Shown piece after piece: positions 8,653-19,893 of a DNA stretch of 46,506 nucleotides; position 1 is the first letter of the stretch, and every line of letters starts with the position of its first letter. Origin of the DNA: Cyclobacteriaceae bacterium (GTDB lineage Bacteria; Bacteroidota; Bacteroidia; Cytophagales; Cyclobacteriaceae). The position numbers and the translations under genes were made by a program. The notes under the pieces were generated by a model. The model was not told the DNA's origin. It was given only the letters and a program-made list of their open reading frames with translations, and did no database searches. The stretch covers positions 1-46,506 of the forward strand of contig JAOUDZ010000028.1 in assembly GCA_029858965.1 (NCBI GenBank), in the 5' to 3' direction.

Positions 8653-9114
8653 ATGAAAGAGCAAAGAAGATCAACATTGAAAAAATTATTCGCTTCCCTG
8701 GCCGGTGTCGTTGGACTTGGGGTCGCCACGAATGTAAAAGCTGAGGGCACGCTTCAAAAAGAAGTCTTTAATGTCGTTAAGGATGACCAGGATGTACCCT
8801 TGTTTTCGGGATCGACTAAGCTTGGAAATCTTGTTTTTATAGCCGGGAAAGGGGCGCATTTTGAAGGGGATATATCCTCCCACACAAAGCACGTACTGGA
8901 TGAACTTGAGAAGGAATTGATTAAAGCAGGATCATCTATGGATAAGGTTCTGAAGTGCAGTGTTTTCCTGCACGATCTGAATGACTATAAAGGGATGAAT
9001 GAGGCATACAAAGGTCGGTTCGGAAGTAAGCCTCCCGTACGTACAACTGTGGCTGTCTATGGTGGCGTTCCCGGAGATTCGCTGGTAGAAATTGACTGTA
9101 TTGCCTATATCTAA
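8653..9114 (+). CDS. Exported RidA/YjgF family enamine/imine deaminase
   Basis: 153 residues. Residues 1-30 form an export signal with a twin Arg (EQRRSTLKKLF, hydrophobic core, cut near VKA). The remainder is a RidA domain: an FIAGKGAHF block near 63-70 and the C-terminal VRTTVAVYGGVPGDSLVEID, containing the conserved substrate-binding Arg (R130) and Glu (E146) that match RidA Arg105 and Glu120. RidA speeds hydrolysis of reactive enamine/imine intermediates released by PLP enzymes. Cytosolic RidA has no signal peptide, so the leader is unusual; a PLP lyase with a similar leader two genes upstream is the obvious partner. Gaps are 48 bp upstream and 54 bp downstream. Confidence 0.88.
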   Translation: MKEQRRSTLKKLFASLAGVVGLGVATNVKAEGTLQKEVFNVVKDDQDVPLFSGSTKLGNLVFIAGKGAHFEGDISSHTKHVLDELEKELIKAGSSMDKVLKCSVFLHDLNDYKGMNEAYKGRFGSKPPVRTTVAVYGGVPGDSLVEIDCIAYI

Positions 9115-9168
9115 AAATGATATTCTCGAGAGAGCGACCTGTATTTTAAAATCCTAAAACCCTGAGTT

Positions 9169-10410
9169 ATGCATCAAAAAACATTTCTAATTATATTCTT
9201 TATGCTTTGTAGCCTTCTGCGCCCTGCCTGGGCACAAGACTACACCATCGTTATTAAAGGCGGACATCTCATCGATCCTAAAAATAATATCAATGAGGTT
9301 ATGGATGTCGCAATTCAGGATGATAAAATCGTCTTGGTTGCAAAGAACATTGACGCCAAACAGGCAAGGGTAATTGATGCAAAAGGTCTTTATGTAACGC
9401 CAGGATTTATCGACATCCATTCTCATAATTTTCATGGAACAAAGGAGGATCACTACCTGGGTGATGGGCTTGAAGCCCTTCCGCCGGATGGATTTACATT
9501 TCGCAGTGGTGTTACGACTGTTGTCGACGCGGGAGGAGCAGGATGGAAAACCTTTTCAACCTTCAAGGAACAAACCATTGACCATTCTAAAACAAGGGTG
9601 TTGTCATTTCTGAATATAGTTGGCGAAGGAATGCGCGGTGGTGCTTATGAACAAAACATGAGCGATATGGACGCGAAAATGACAGCCATGGTTGTAGGCC
9701 AGCATAAAGAAGAAATAGTGGGTATCAAAGTGGCTCACTATAGTGGGCCGGAATGGGATCCTGTTGATCGTGCAGTAGCGGCCGGAAAAATCGCAAATGT
9801 TCCGGTGATGGTGGACTTTGGCGGAACGACACCACCGCTTTCTATTCAAGACTTGTTTATGAAACACCTGCGGCCGGGTGACATCTTTACGCATACTTTC
9901 GCGCAACTGGAGTCAAGAATTGCAATTGTAGATGGTCAGGGTAAATTGCGGCCTTATGTGACAGAAGCGCAGAAGAGAGGTATTGTCTTCGATGTAGGTC
10001 ACGGCGGTGGAAGTTTTCGCTTTTCTCAAGCAATTCCCGCACTCAAGAGCGGGTTTATACCGAATACGATCAGCACAGACTATCATACGGGAAGTATGAA
10101 TGGTGGTATGAAGGATCAGTCGAATGTAATGTCCAAGTTCTTAAATATGGGCATGAGCATCCAGCAAGTTGCAGCTGCTTCCACCTGGATACCTGCTCAG
10201 GTTATTCACCGTGAAGATCTTGGACATTTATCGGCAGGTGCGGGTGCTGACGTGGCTATTTTTGGTATTCGGAAAGGGAAGTTTGGCTTTGTTGACTCCT
10301 CAGGTTTCAAGATGGATGGTGATCAGAAACTGGAATGCGAATTAACCATTCGCGATGGAAAAGTGGTATACGACTTGAATGGAATTTCAAGTCCATATTG
10401 GGATAAGTAA
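9169..10410 (+). CDS. Exported amidohydrolase/deacetylase-type metallohydrolase (COG3964-like)
   Basis: 413 residues with a signal peptide (about 1-22, ending PAWAQ). Amidohydrolase superfamily: small beta domain, then GFIDIHSH with metal ligands H84 and H86, GIKVAHYSG with the candidate carboxylated Lys K187, GDIFTHTFA with H242, and the distal Asp in ISTDYHTGS (D304). The block VPVMVDFGG has Asp (D216) where I recall a metal-binding His in the EF0837/Atu3266 group. Members of this group were long misannotated as dihydroorotases; characterised ones remove acetyl groups from N- or O-acetylated alpha-substituted carboxylates, and homologues often neighbour SelA-like genes. Last gene of the rightward operon. 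Deacetylation of a 2-acetamido acid is the favoured inference. Confidence 0.82.
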   Translation: MHQKTFLIIFFMLCSLLRPAWAQDYTIVIKGGHLIDPKNNINEVMDVAIQDDKIVLVAKNIDAKQARVIDAKGLYVTPGFIDIHSHNFHGTKEDHYLGDGLEALPPDGFTFRSGVTTVVDAGGAGWKTFSTFKEQTIDHSKTRVLSFLNIVGEGMRGGAYEQNMSDMDAKMTAMVVGQHKEEIVGIKVAHYSGPEWDPVDRAVAAGKIANVPVMVDFGGTTPPLSIQDLFMKHLRPGDIFTHTFAQLESRIAIVDGQGKLRPYVTEAQKRGIVFDVGHGGGSFRFSQAIPALKSGFIPNTISTDYHTGSMNGGMKDQSNVMSKFLNMGMSIQQVAAASTWIPAQVIHREDLGHLSAGAGADVAIFGIRKGKFGFVDSSGFKMDGDQKLECELTIRDGKVVYDLNGISSPYWDK

Positions 10411-10449
10411 GGCTTCACCGGGTCTCCTGCTTTCGGACATCAGGGCTTC

Positions 10450-12078
10450 TTACCAAAAAACCGTATACAACGCCGCTAAAATTCCTACAATTATCACAGC
10501 GCCTATGGTAAAGGCAGGCGTCACGATAAACATTTTCTTATCGATAATGATTTCGTGATGCTTGTCCTTTTCAGGAACCGCAATGCTCATGACAACCATA
10601 ACAAAGACGATGAACAGGAAGGTTATGGACATCCTATCGATGAAAGGATAGTCCGGAAATGTACCATTCGTAATACCCGGCAGAAATTTCAAAATTGTGG
10701 AAATCGGAATGGTAAGCAGTGCACCTGTTAGTGCAGCACTTGAAGTCGTCTTTTTCCAAAATAGCCCCATCAAGAAAATCGCCAGTACTCCAGGCGCAAT
10801 AAATCCGATGTATTCCTGGATAAACTGGTATGCCTGATCCAGGGTTTGCAACGCTGGTGCTACTAATCCGGCAATCACCATGGAAATTATAACAGCCCAT
10901 CTGCCTGTTCGTACGATACTGCGTTCACTGGCATTTTTATTAATAAATTTCTTGTACAGGTCCAGCGAGAAGATAGTTGATATACTATTGGCTTTGCCGG
11001 CCAGGGATGCGACAATTGCTGCCGTTAGTGCTGCAAACGCAACACCCTTTAAGCCAACGGGCAACAGGTTCATGAGGATAGGATAGGCATGATCAGGTTT
11101 CACTGTTCCATGGCTGTCCATCATTTCCTGCTGGAACATTCCCTCCTGATGCAATACAAACATGGCAATGCCGGGCAGCACGGCTATAACGGGTATAAGC
11201 AATTTCAGGAACGCGGCAAACAGAATTCCATTTCGTGCCGTCTTTAGGTCCGCGCCCAATGCGCGTTGTACGATATACTGGTTGCAACCCCAATAATTAA
11301 GTTGATTAATCCACATACCGCCTATCAATACTGACAAGCCGGGCAGATCTTTGTAATAGGGGTGATCGCTGGCAAAGATCATGTGAAAGTGGGAGTCCGC
11401 TTTGGCGCGAAGTATCGACAGACCTTTCAGTACATCACTTCCAAAACCAAAATTTTCTGATACCAGGCTCAGTGAGAGGTAGGCTGTTACAAGACCACCA
11501 ATCATGAGTACCAAGACCTGGATCACGTCTGTATACCCGATTACTTTCATTCCACCAAGTGTAACGATTACAGAAAATACGATCAGTCCGGTGACGCACC
11601 ACCCGAAGCTGATTGTTGAGATGGAAGTTATGGCTATCGCTCCGAGGTAAATAATAGAAGTAAGGTTGACAAAAACATACACCAGCAGCCAGAAAACAGT
11701 CATGGTAGTACTCACGCTATTGTTGTAGCGCGTGGCCAGAAACTGGGGCATGGTGTATATTTTGTTTCTAAGGTAAACCGGTATAAAAAAAATGGCAACG
11801 ACTATAAGTGTGGCGGCCGCCATCCATTCGTAAGTGGCAATCGCGAGTCCAAGTGCAAAGCCGGAGCCAGACATACCAATAAAATGCTCTGCGGAGATAT
11901 TGGATGCAATCAGCGATGCGCCGATTGCCCACCAGGTGAGGGAGCCTTCAGCCAGAAAGAAGGCCTTCGAGTCTGAAGAACTGCTTTTCTTTTTTTTATA
12001 GATGTAATAGCCATACCCGGAGACTATGATGAAGTACAAAAGGAATACTATATAATCTTCCGTGTAAAGTTTATTCAT
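10450..12078 (-). CDS. Sodium:solute symporter (SSS family, SGLT-like)
   Basis: 542 residues with about 14 membrane segments. The N-terminal third contains SLIASNISAEHFIGMSGSGF, the hallmark of the SGLT-type branch that includes vSGLT, followed by an EWMAA motif. The middle has GGMWINQLNYWGCNQYIVQR, also typical of sugar/polyol members. It should import a neutral sugar or polyol with Na+ across the inner membrane. Lies 82 bp after the myo-inositol oxygenase gene in the same direction, so inositol or a related polyol is the most economical substrate, although SSS specificity cannot be read from sequence. Converges with the amidohydrolase gene across a 39 bp gap with no clear terminator. Confidence 0.9.
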   Translation of the reverse strand: MNKLYTEDYIVFLLYFIIVSGYGYYIYKKKKSSSSDSKAFFLAEGSLTWWAIGASLIASNISAEHFIGMSGSGFALGLAIATYEWMAAATLIVVAIFFIPVYLRNKIYTMPQFLATRYNNSVSTTMTVFWLLVYVFVNLTSIIYLGAIAITSISTISFGWCVTGLIVFSVIVTLGGMKVIGYTDVIQVLVLMIGGLVTAYLSLSLVSENFGFGSDVLKGLSILRAKADSHFHMIFASDHPYYKDLPGLSVLIGGMWINQLNYWGCNQYIVQRALGADLKTARNGILFAAFLKLLIPVIAVLPGIAMFVLHQEGMFQQEMMDSHGTVKPDHAYPILMNLLPVGLKGVAFAALTAAIVASLAGKANSISTIFSLDLYKKFINKNASERSIVRTGRWAVIISMVIAGLVAPALQTLDQAYQFIQEYIGFIAPGVLAIFLMGLFWKKTTSSAALTGALLTIPISTILKFLPGITNGTFPDYPFIDRMSITFLFIVFVMVVMSIAVPEKDKHHEIIIDKKMFIVTPAFTIGAVIIVGILAALYTVFW

Positions 12079-12160
12079 TGTCTGTTACAGCGTTTCACAC
12101 GGGGACAACATTAAACATAGCCATAATGCTGTCTCCTATGAATTTTATATAGTGTCCCTA

Positions 12161-13033
12161 TTAAAATTTTAGCGTAGGCGGAAGATATTTGGCAACAAGG
12201 TCCTCATAGTAAGGACGCAATGCTTTCCAGTCTGGCGGATTAGGGTTCTTGGAGTACAAATCATATGGATTAAATAGTTTAACCCATTTGAACATTTCAC
12301 GGTCATGATCATCTAACAAATGATCATATGCATTTTCCCTATGCTGGGCATAAAAGGAATGGTATCGCAACATATAAAGTCCGGATTCAGGCACATAGTC
12401 TTTTACCATGTGATATACATATTCATCATGTCCCCACGACATTTGAACATTTCTTAACCCGCAATTTTGCGAATAGACACCGTACTTTGTATTGTATGCA
12501 GGGTTCTCGCTGTCCGGGTTCTGCTTAAAAAATTCAGGATAAACGATTTTATCCGAATGGGCACAACCTACCGGGAACGTGTCACCAACAACAGCCCATT
12601 GAGGCTCACCGAATAAACAAAGCACTTTGCCCATGTCATGCAGGAGACCTACGAGAACCATCCAATCCGGATGACCATCTTTTCGGATGGCCTCTGCAGT
12701 CTGCAGCAAATGCTGCAGCTGGTCAAGGTCTGTATCGGGATCAGAATCATCCACAAGTTGATTCAGAAAATCATAGGCTTCCCAAATGGGCATTTCTTTT
12801 TTGTCGAATGCGAGAAACGTTGCCCGCTTGTTTAACACAAAATCATACGTTTGGTATGTATGATTCAGTCGGTAGAATTCGCGGACGGAATCGCGCTCAG
12901 GACTGTCATAATTCCTGAATGCTTCCGTAGATTTTCCCTCAGCAATTGAATCCGGATCAGGATATCTTCGCAACAAATCTTCTTCCCATTCGTCTAAGTC
13001 CTTAAAAACTATGGGCTCGAAAGTTTTCTTCAT
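12161..13033 (-). CDS. myo-Inositol oxygenase (MIOX)
   Basis: 290 residues, close in length and motif order to animal MIOX (about 285). The enzyme uses a di-iron centre and O2 to cleave myo-inositol to D-glucuronate. All six iron ligands of the human enzyme have counterparts: H108, H132 and D133 (LLHDMGK), H202 (SWGHDEY), H225 (RYHSFY) and D258 (NPYDLY). Substrate-side blocks [17 protein letters not shown] and the [20 protein letters not shown] region are also conserved. It has no signal peptide, so it acts in the cytoplasm. The SSS transporter lies directly downstream; the GMC/subunit 3 pair is upstream with a 99 bp gap. MIOX is best known from eukaryotes but occurs in Bacteroidota. Glucuronate-using genes are not in the window. 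Confidence 0.95.
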   Translation of the reverse strand: MKKTFEPIVFKDLDEWEEDLLRRYPDPDSIAEGKSTEAFRNYDSPERDSVREFYRLNHTYQTYDFVLNKRATFLAFDKKEMPIWEAYDFLNQLVDDSDPDTDLDQLQHLLQTAEAIRKDGHPDWMVLVGLLHDMGKVLCLFGEPQWAVVGDTFPVGCAHSDKIVYPEFFKQNPDSENPAYNTKYGVYSQNCGLRNVQMSWGHDEYVYHMVKDYVPESGLYMLRYHSFYAQHRENAYDHLLDDHDREMFKWVKLFNPYDLYSKNPNPPDWKALRPYYEDLVAKYLPPTLKF

Positions 13034-13132
13034 CTTTCAGGGGGTAATATCTTTTTATGAATTTAACATCATTTTTCAACAAAAGCATGATATAATCTGG
13101 ATCCATCAAACAAAGGCAGAAAATTGTGAGTG

Positions 13133-13789
13133 TTAAGCGTCAAATTTTACGCTAATCTCCAATGTGCGCGCATCGTATTTGACACCGTATTGTGCCAGCA
13201 CATCCGCGGGTACGCCATCCCATTGATTCGGTTTGTTGCCTGTATACCCAAGATCGGCAATGCCAATCTTACTCGTGAAGAAACCGCAGGCTGTCAGGTC
13301 GCGCATCATATTGAAAAAAGCAACGCCTTGCAGCATTTCAGGTTTGGCTTTTTCGGGGAAGGCAATTTCGTCAACAATCTCTATTTGCTGCTGGGCTGAA
13401 GTAGCGGCAAAATCAGCATTGTATCGCTTCATGCATTGAATGTCCAGCCATTTTAGTCCGCCACGCAGTGGCGTTTGATAATGGGGCATATCCTTAGCGA
13501 TAAACTCGATAAACGCCGGAACACCTGCATCGGTTGCGCTTCCGGAAGTTTCATCCTTTGGAATAATAATGTCAGCGAGCAAGGCTATCGTCTCCATTTC
13601 GTGCGTATCGAAGAACTTTTCACCTGCAAGCTTACGCTCGCGTTTCAATTCTTCAGGTGTACGATCAATAGCAAACGATTGAGGTGAATCGGCAATCCCC
13701 TTACCTTCTTCAGGACCGCACGCATGGAGCATCAAACCGGCGCCGACAGAACCTGCCGCAAGTGTTTTTAAGTATTTCCGTCTGTCCAT
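13133..13789 (-). CDS. Gluconate 2-dehydrogenase subunit 3-like protein, exported
   Basis: I place the start at the ATG at 13789 (MDRRKYLKTLAAGS), 4 bp after the upstream stop, rather than the in-frame TTG at 13822. This gives 218 residues beginning with a twin-Arg leader and a lipobox-like HACG. The family (PF13618) is the small subunit of membrane-bound gluconate 2-dehydrogenase and of GMC-type sugar dehydrogenases such as glucoside 3-dehydrogenase; its twin-Arg signal carries the FAD-bound large subunit across the membrane. Recognisable blocks are HEMETIALLADIIIPKDETSG and AGVPAFIEFIAKDMPHY. The tight spacing to the GMC gene supports a two-subunit enzyme. No multiheme cytochrome subunit lies next to it. 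Confidence 0.88.
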   Translation of the reverse strand: MDRRKYLKTLAAGSVGAGLMLHACGPEEGKGIADSPQSFAIDRTPEELKRERKLAGEKFFDTHEMETIALLADIIIPKDETSGSATDAGVPAFIEFIAKDMPHYQTPLRGGLKWLDIQCMKRYNADFAATSAQQQIEIVDEIAFPEKAKPEMLQGVAFFNMMRDLTACGFFTSKIGIADLGYTGNKPNQWDGVPADVLAQYGVKYDARTLEISVKFDA

Positions 13790-13793
13790 AATG

Positions 13794-15533
13794 CTAAATA
13801 TTTTGTTTCTTAAGTTGATCAATAATGTACTCTGAAGCCCTCATTGATAACGCAAGGATGGTCCAAGTAGGATTTTTATCTGCTTGTGATACGAAAGGTC
13901 CGCCATCAACCACAAAAAGATTTTTACATTCGTGCGCCTGGTTAAACTTATTTACAGCCGATTTATTTGGATCGTCACCCATGCGCGTGGTACCGACCTC
14001 GTGGATGATTCGTCCAGGGGCTGCGAGACCATAATTATTTTCTGGTCCATCTTTCCCGAAAGTTACGACTCCCCCCATTTTGAAGATAATTTCCTCAAAT
14101 GTCTGCTTCATGTGACGTGCCTGTTTCACCTCGTGATCGCTCCAATTATAGTGGAAACGTAAAACCGGGATTCCATATTTATCCACTGTATTTGGGTCGA
14201 TTTCGCAGTAGTTATCTTCCCGGGCTATAGCTTCACCTCTTCCCGACATGCCGAAAGTAGAGCCATAGAAATACCGGTAATCGTCCTTCAGCGATGCACC
14301 ATACCCGCCGGCATCTTTTTGGCTGCCATCCCTGCCAGGGTATTTTCCGTTAAGCCCCTGCATACCGAATCCAAAACCATAGGAAGGCATGCCCATACCG
14401 CCCCAGTATTCGATGTGATATCCGCGCGGAAAATCGAGGTTCTTATTGTCAAGCCACCAGGGTGAATAAACGTGCATACCCCCAACGCCGTCTTCGTTGT
14501 AGCGTTTGCGTCCGACAAGTTTAGGAAGGATTCCTCCCATGTCGGCTCCGGTAGAGTCGTGAAGATATTTTCCAACAATACCACTTGCATTGGCCAGTCC
14601 ATTTGGATGGCGGGATGATTTTGAATTCAATAACAAGCGTGATGATTCGCATGCGCTGGCAGCGAGAATGACAACCTTTGCATTTACGGTGTACTCCTGC
14701 ATGTCATCTTTGTTGACAAACGAAACGCCGGTAGCCATACCTTTGTCATCCGTCAGTACTTCACGCACCATCGCGTTTGGAATAATATCCACATTTCCTG
14801 TTTCGATGGCAGGTTTTACCAAAACGGAGGAAGAAGAGAAATCACCGTATACCGTACATCCTCTGTTGCACTGGGAGCAATAGAAACATTTACCACGTGA
14901 ATCATTAATTTTTTGGGTAAGAATAGAAAGTCTGGACGGAATCACGGGAACGCCTATTGACGTGGCTGCGTCTTGGATAAAGAGCTCATGAAGTCTTGGC
15001 TTCGGAGGAGGAAGAAATATTCCATCGGGTTCATTTAATATTCCCTCTTTTGAACCAAACACACCGATGAGTTTGTCAATCTTATCATAATAAGGTGCAA
15101 CATCATCGTACCCAATTGGCCAGTCGTCGCCTAATCCATCAATGCTTTTACGCTTGAAATCTTTGGGCCCAAAACGCAAGGAAATTCTTCCCCAGTGATT
15201 GGTACGTCCGCCTACCATACGTGACCGGAACCAATCGAATTTAGTGCCGTCTTTATGGGTATAGGGCTCGCCTTCCAGTTCCCATCCACCATAGGCTGCG
15301 TCAAAGTCTCCGAAGTTTCGGTAAGGTGTGCTGGCACCACGGCGAGGTGATTCCCATGGCCATTTTAATTGGGTAACATTTTTTGCAGGATCATACAGTG
15401 GGCCGGCTTCCAACAAAACTACTTTAATCCCCGCATTGGCGAGTACATAAGCAGCCATCCCACCTCCGGCACCAGATCCTACTACGCATACATCGTAAGC
15501 TTTCGATGTCTTCTTTATTTGAAAATCAGCCAT
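13794..15533 (-). CDS. GMC family FAD-dependent oxidoreductase, catalytic subunit (sugar/polyol dehydrogenase)
   Basis: 579 residues. N-terminal dinucleotide-binding motif VVGSGAGGGMAAYVLANAG, the GMC signature region GGRTNHWGR near 109-116, and the C-terminal active site with H511 (IIHEVGTTRMG) and N554 (KNPTWTI). A cluster C216, C219, C222, C226 (C-x2-C-x2-C-x3-C) recalls the iron-sulfur cluster reported in bacterial FAD-dependent glucose dehydrogenase; cluster type here is inferred. It has no signal peptide of its own, as expected if it is co-exported with the twin-Arg small subunit 4 bp downstream. Likely oxidises a sugar, glycoside or polyol in the periplasm. With MIOX and a symporter downstream an inositol-type substrate is possible; glycoside 3-oxidation is the other good option. 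Confidence 0.9.
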   Translation of the reverse strand: MADFQIKKTSKAYDVCVVGSGAGGGMAAYVLANAGIKVVLLEAGPLYDPAKNVTQLKWPWESPRRGASTPYRNFGDFDAAYGGWELEGEPYTHKDGTKFDWFRSRMVGGRTNHWGRISLRFGPKDFKRKSIDGLGDDWPIGYDDVAPYYDKIDKLIGVFGSKEGILNEPDGIFLPPPKPRLHELFIQDAATSIGVPVIPSRLSILTQKINDSRGKCFYCSQCNRGCTVYGDFSSSSVLVKPAIETGNVDIIPNAMVREVLTDDKGMATGVSFVNKDDMQEYTVNAKVVILAASACESSRLLLNSKSSRHPNGLANASGIVGKYLHDSTGADMGGILPKLVGRKRYNEDGVGGMHVYSPWWLDNKNLDFPRGYHIEYWGGMGMPSYGFGFGMQGLNGKYPGRDGSQKDAGGYGASLKDDYRYFYGSTFGMSGRGEAIAREDNYCEIDPNTVDKYGIPVLRFHYNWSDHEVKQARHMKQTFEEIIFKMGGVVTFGKDGPENNYGLAAPGRIIHEVGTTRMGDDPNKSAVNKFNQAHECKNLFVVDGGPFVSQADKNPTWTILALSMRASEYIIDQLKKQNI

Positions 15534-15801
15534 AGGGTATAAGTTAACAAGTGATTTCTCAATTTGAAAGTAAAGATTCTAATATGGGGGCTGAAGATAA
15601 GTTCATTATTATTCTAATAAAATAGTACGCTTCAAAATGTTCTTACGTTTCAATATTTCAGGATGTCGATGCACGTTGGGCAAACTGATACTTTAGGACA
15701 GTCAGTGATCACAAAGTTCTGCGCCTCAGTTTAAACCCTTGGCCTGATTCAGCTCAATCCGGCAGTATTGTTCAGCGGGAAAGAATTGAAATTCAACATG
15801 T
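15534..15801. other. Upstream region of the GMC cluster; no gene seen
   Basis: This 268 bp gap lies between the start of the GMC gene and the end of crtZ, both leftward. It should contain the GMC promoter, but I found no exact TAnnTTTG box on the minus strand. No ORF of interest or strong hairpin was noticed. Confidence 0.4.
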
Positions 15802-16302
15802 TCACTTGAAAGTATCAACAGGGCTGTCTTTCTTATCGTGCTTGTTTGTTACCTCGTATTTTTTGGGGACGATCAGGAAGCCAAATGCTTCACCATTTTC
15901 TTTTGAATGCTTGCTGTGATGTATGTAGTGGGCATTAATCATGCGGCTCAAATATTTGCTTCTTTTCTTTGGTCTCCACTTTAACCGCTGATGAACGATG
16001 ACGTCGTGAAAAATCAAATAGAACAGACCATAGCAAACGATACCAATCGCGACAGAAAACAGATAGGCACTTTTGAAAACCGTAGTTGAAATAATAAACA
16101 GCGCAATAGCAGGGACACTGAACACAACGGCAAACCAATCATTTTTCTCCAGCAGATGGTTGTGGACGGAATGATGTGACTTGTGCCATACCCATAGAAA
16201 ACCATGCATGACATACTTATGTGTAAACCATGCCACAAACTCCCAAAACAGGAACGTGCTTATCGCTATCAGTGAGCAGATTAATATTTCGCTAGCATCC
16301 AT
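15802..16302 (-). CDS. crtZ: Beta-carotene 3-hydroxylase (CrtZ), fatty-acid-hydroxylase superfamily
   Basis: The ATG at 16302 is chosen over a TTG 9 bp upstream, giving 166 residues, the usual CrtZ size. Four membrane segments and the di-iron histidine boxes of the family are present: HKYVMH (H28-H33), HKSHH (H40, H43, H44), HDVIVH and HYIHHSKH. CrtZ adds hydroxyl groups at C3 of beta-ionone rings, giving zeaxanthin-type ends. The divergent crtD and cruF genes act on the acyclic end of monocyclic carotenoids, so a product with one hydroxylated ring is expected. Confidence 0.93.
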   Translation of the reverse strand: MDASEILICSLIAISTFLFWEFVAWFTHKYVMHGFLWVWHKSHHSVHNHLLEKNDWFAVVFSVPAIALFIISTTVFKSAYLFSVAIGIVCYGLFYLIFHDVIVHQRLKWRPKKRSKYLSRMINAHYIHHSKHSKENGEAFGFLIVPKKYEVTNKHDKKDSPVDTFK

Positions 16303-18895
<2,593 letters not shown>

Positions 18896-18922
18896 TGGTG
18901 ACGTTATTATCTGCAATCACTC

Positions 18923-19762
18923 TCATCTAACAGAACGCTTGCTTAATTTCCTGATCATCGATTTAAGTTTCTGTGAATCCCGGACATAAGGTTCAAGGTC
19001 GAAGAGTTCAACCTTGCGAAATTGTACCGGATGACTTTCGCTCTGCAGCGAGATATAACCCCCTTTCAATGGCTTGCCATCGACTTTCTCCTTTGGGTCA
19101 TAATTTGATACGGCTCCCCCGCCGATCTGCGGTTTGCTGTATACTAAAACAGTGTCTCCCTCCACGATGTGTCTGATGATAGAATCACCTAAAACAAGGA
19201 CATCTACCCGAACCCATTGATCGCCGTGATATGTTTTGGAGCTTGAATTTATACAGTGGTCTGTAAAAAGTTTGCCATTCAACATAACATTCGTTCCAGG
19301 TGTGCAGAGATTAGCCGTCGGGCGATCTTCATTACCGTTTCCTCCCAGGAGTTGTACTTCGATGGATATGGGAAAATCCTGGTTTAGCCCCATGGTTTCT
19401 GGAGCCGGGGAATGAATCATCGCCCCGCTATTGCGATAAGCCCATGCAGGGCCACCCTTGGCCTGGTCACCAATGAAACGGTACTCCATCGTCAGCAGGT
19501 AAGATGAATACTTTTTAGCGTAAAATATATGACCGAATTGTTCGTTGAAATCTGTGTACTCCTCGTAACCAACCGTTAAGTTTCCGTCGGTTACCCTGAA
19601 TGTATTGGCGAAATTATCCCCAAGCGGATGATCTTTAATTTTAATTTTCCAATTGCTCAGATCTTTCCCATTAAAAAGTTTTATCCATTGAGGAGAGGCA
19701 TTTTTCTCCGGAGACTCAGCAATAAATGCCAATAAGATCAAAAGCAACAATGAACGTATCAT
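18923..19762 (-). CDS. DUF1080 / 3-keto-disaccharide hydrolase domain protein, exported
   Basis: 279 residues with an N-terminal hydrophobic leader (about 1-20), then a concanavalin-like jelly-roll typical of PF06439: WIKLFNGKDLSNWKIK near 26-41, FRVTDGNLTVGYE, YLLTMEYRF, YRNSGAMIH, ISIEVQLLGGNG and a terminal GGYISLQSESHPVQFRKVEL. These are the conserved blocks of the family. Pfam names it after enzymes acting on 3-keto-glycosides, and recent work on Bacteroides ties several members to 3-keto-sugar glycosidic cleavage. The GMC/subunit 3 pair 3.4 kb away could supply such 3-keto substrates, though the genes are not in one operon. Cleavage activity is inferred. Confidence 0.85.
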   Translation of the reverse strand: MIRSLLLLILLAFIAESPEKNASPQWIKLFNGKDLSNWKIKIKDHPLGDNFANTFRVTDGNLTVGYEEYTDFNEQFGHIFYAKKYSSYLLTMEYRFIGDQAKGGPAWAYRNSGAMIHSPAPETMGLNQDFPISIEVQLLGGNGNEDRPTANLCTPGTNVMLNGKLFTDHCINSSSKTYHGDQWVRVDVLVLGDSIIRHIVEGDTVLVYSKPQIGGGAVSNYDPKEKVDGKPLKGGYISLQSESHPVQFRKVELFDLEPYVRDSQKLKSMIRKLSKRSVR

Positions 19763-19893
19763 AATTTTTTGGAAGGCCCTGGCCTAATAAATGTTTTTCA
19801 ATTTAGCCAAAAGTGCAAGCAATAATGATCTTGTGCATTACCTTTTTTTCTCACCGCTAAAGGGTTTCAAGTTGTTTGCAGTATACACAGTAT

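Noticed and set aside
9169-10410. Dihydroorotase
   Set aside because: It has a signal peptide and the GIKVAH and GDIFTHTFA blocks of the COG3964 group, and the operon has no pyrimidine genes.
10411-10449. Terminator between the amidohydrolase and symporter genes
   Set aside because: Only short GTAAG/CTTAC complementarity without a stable stem or U-run.
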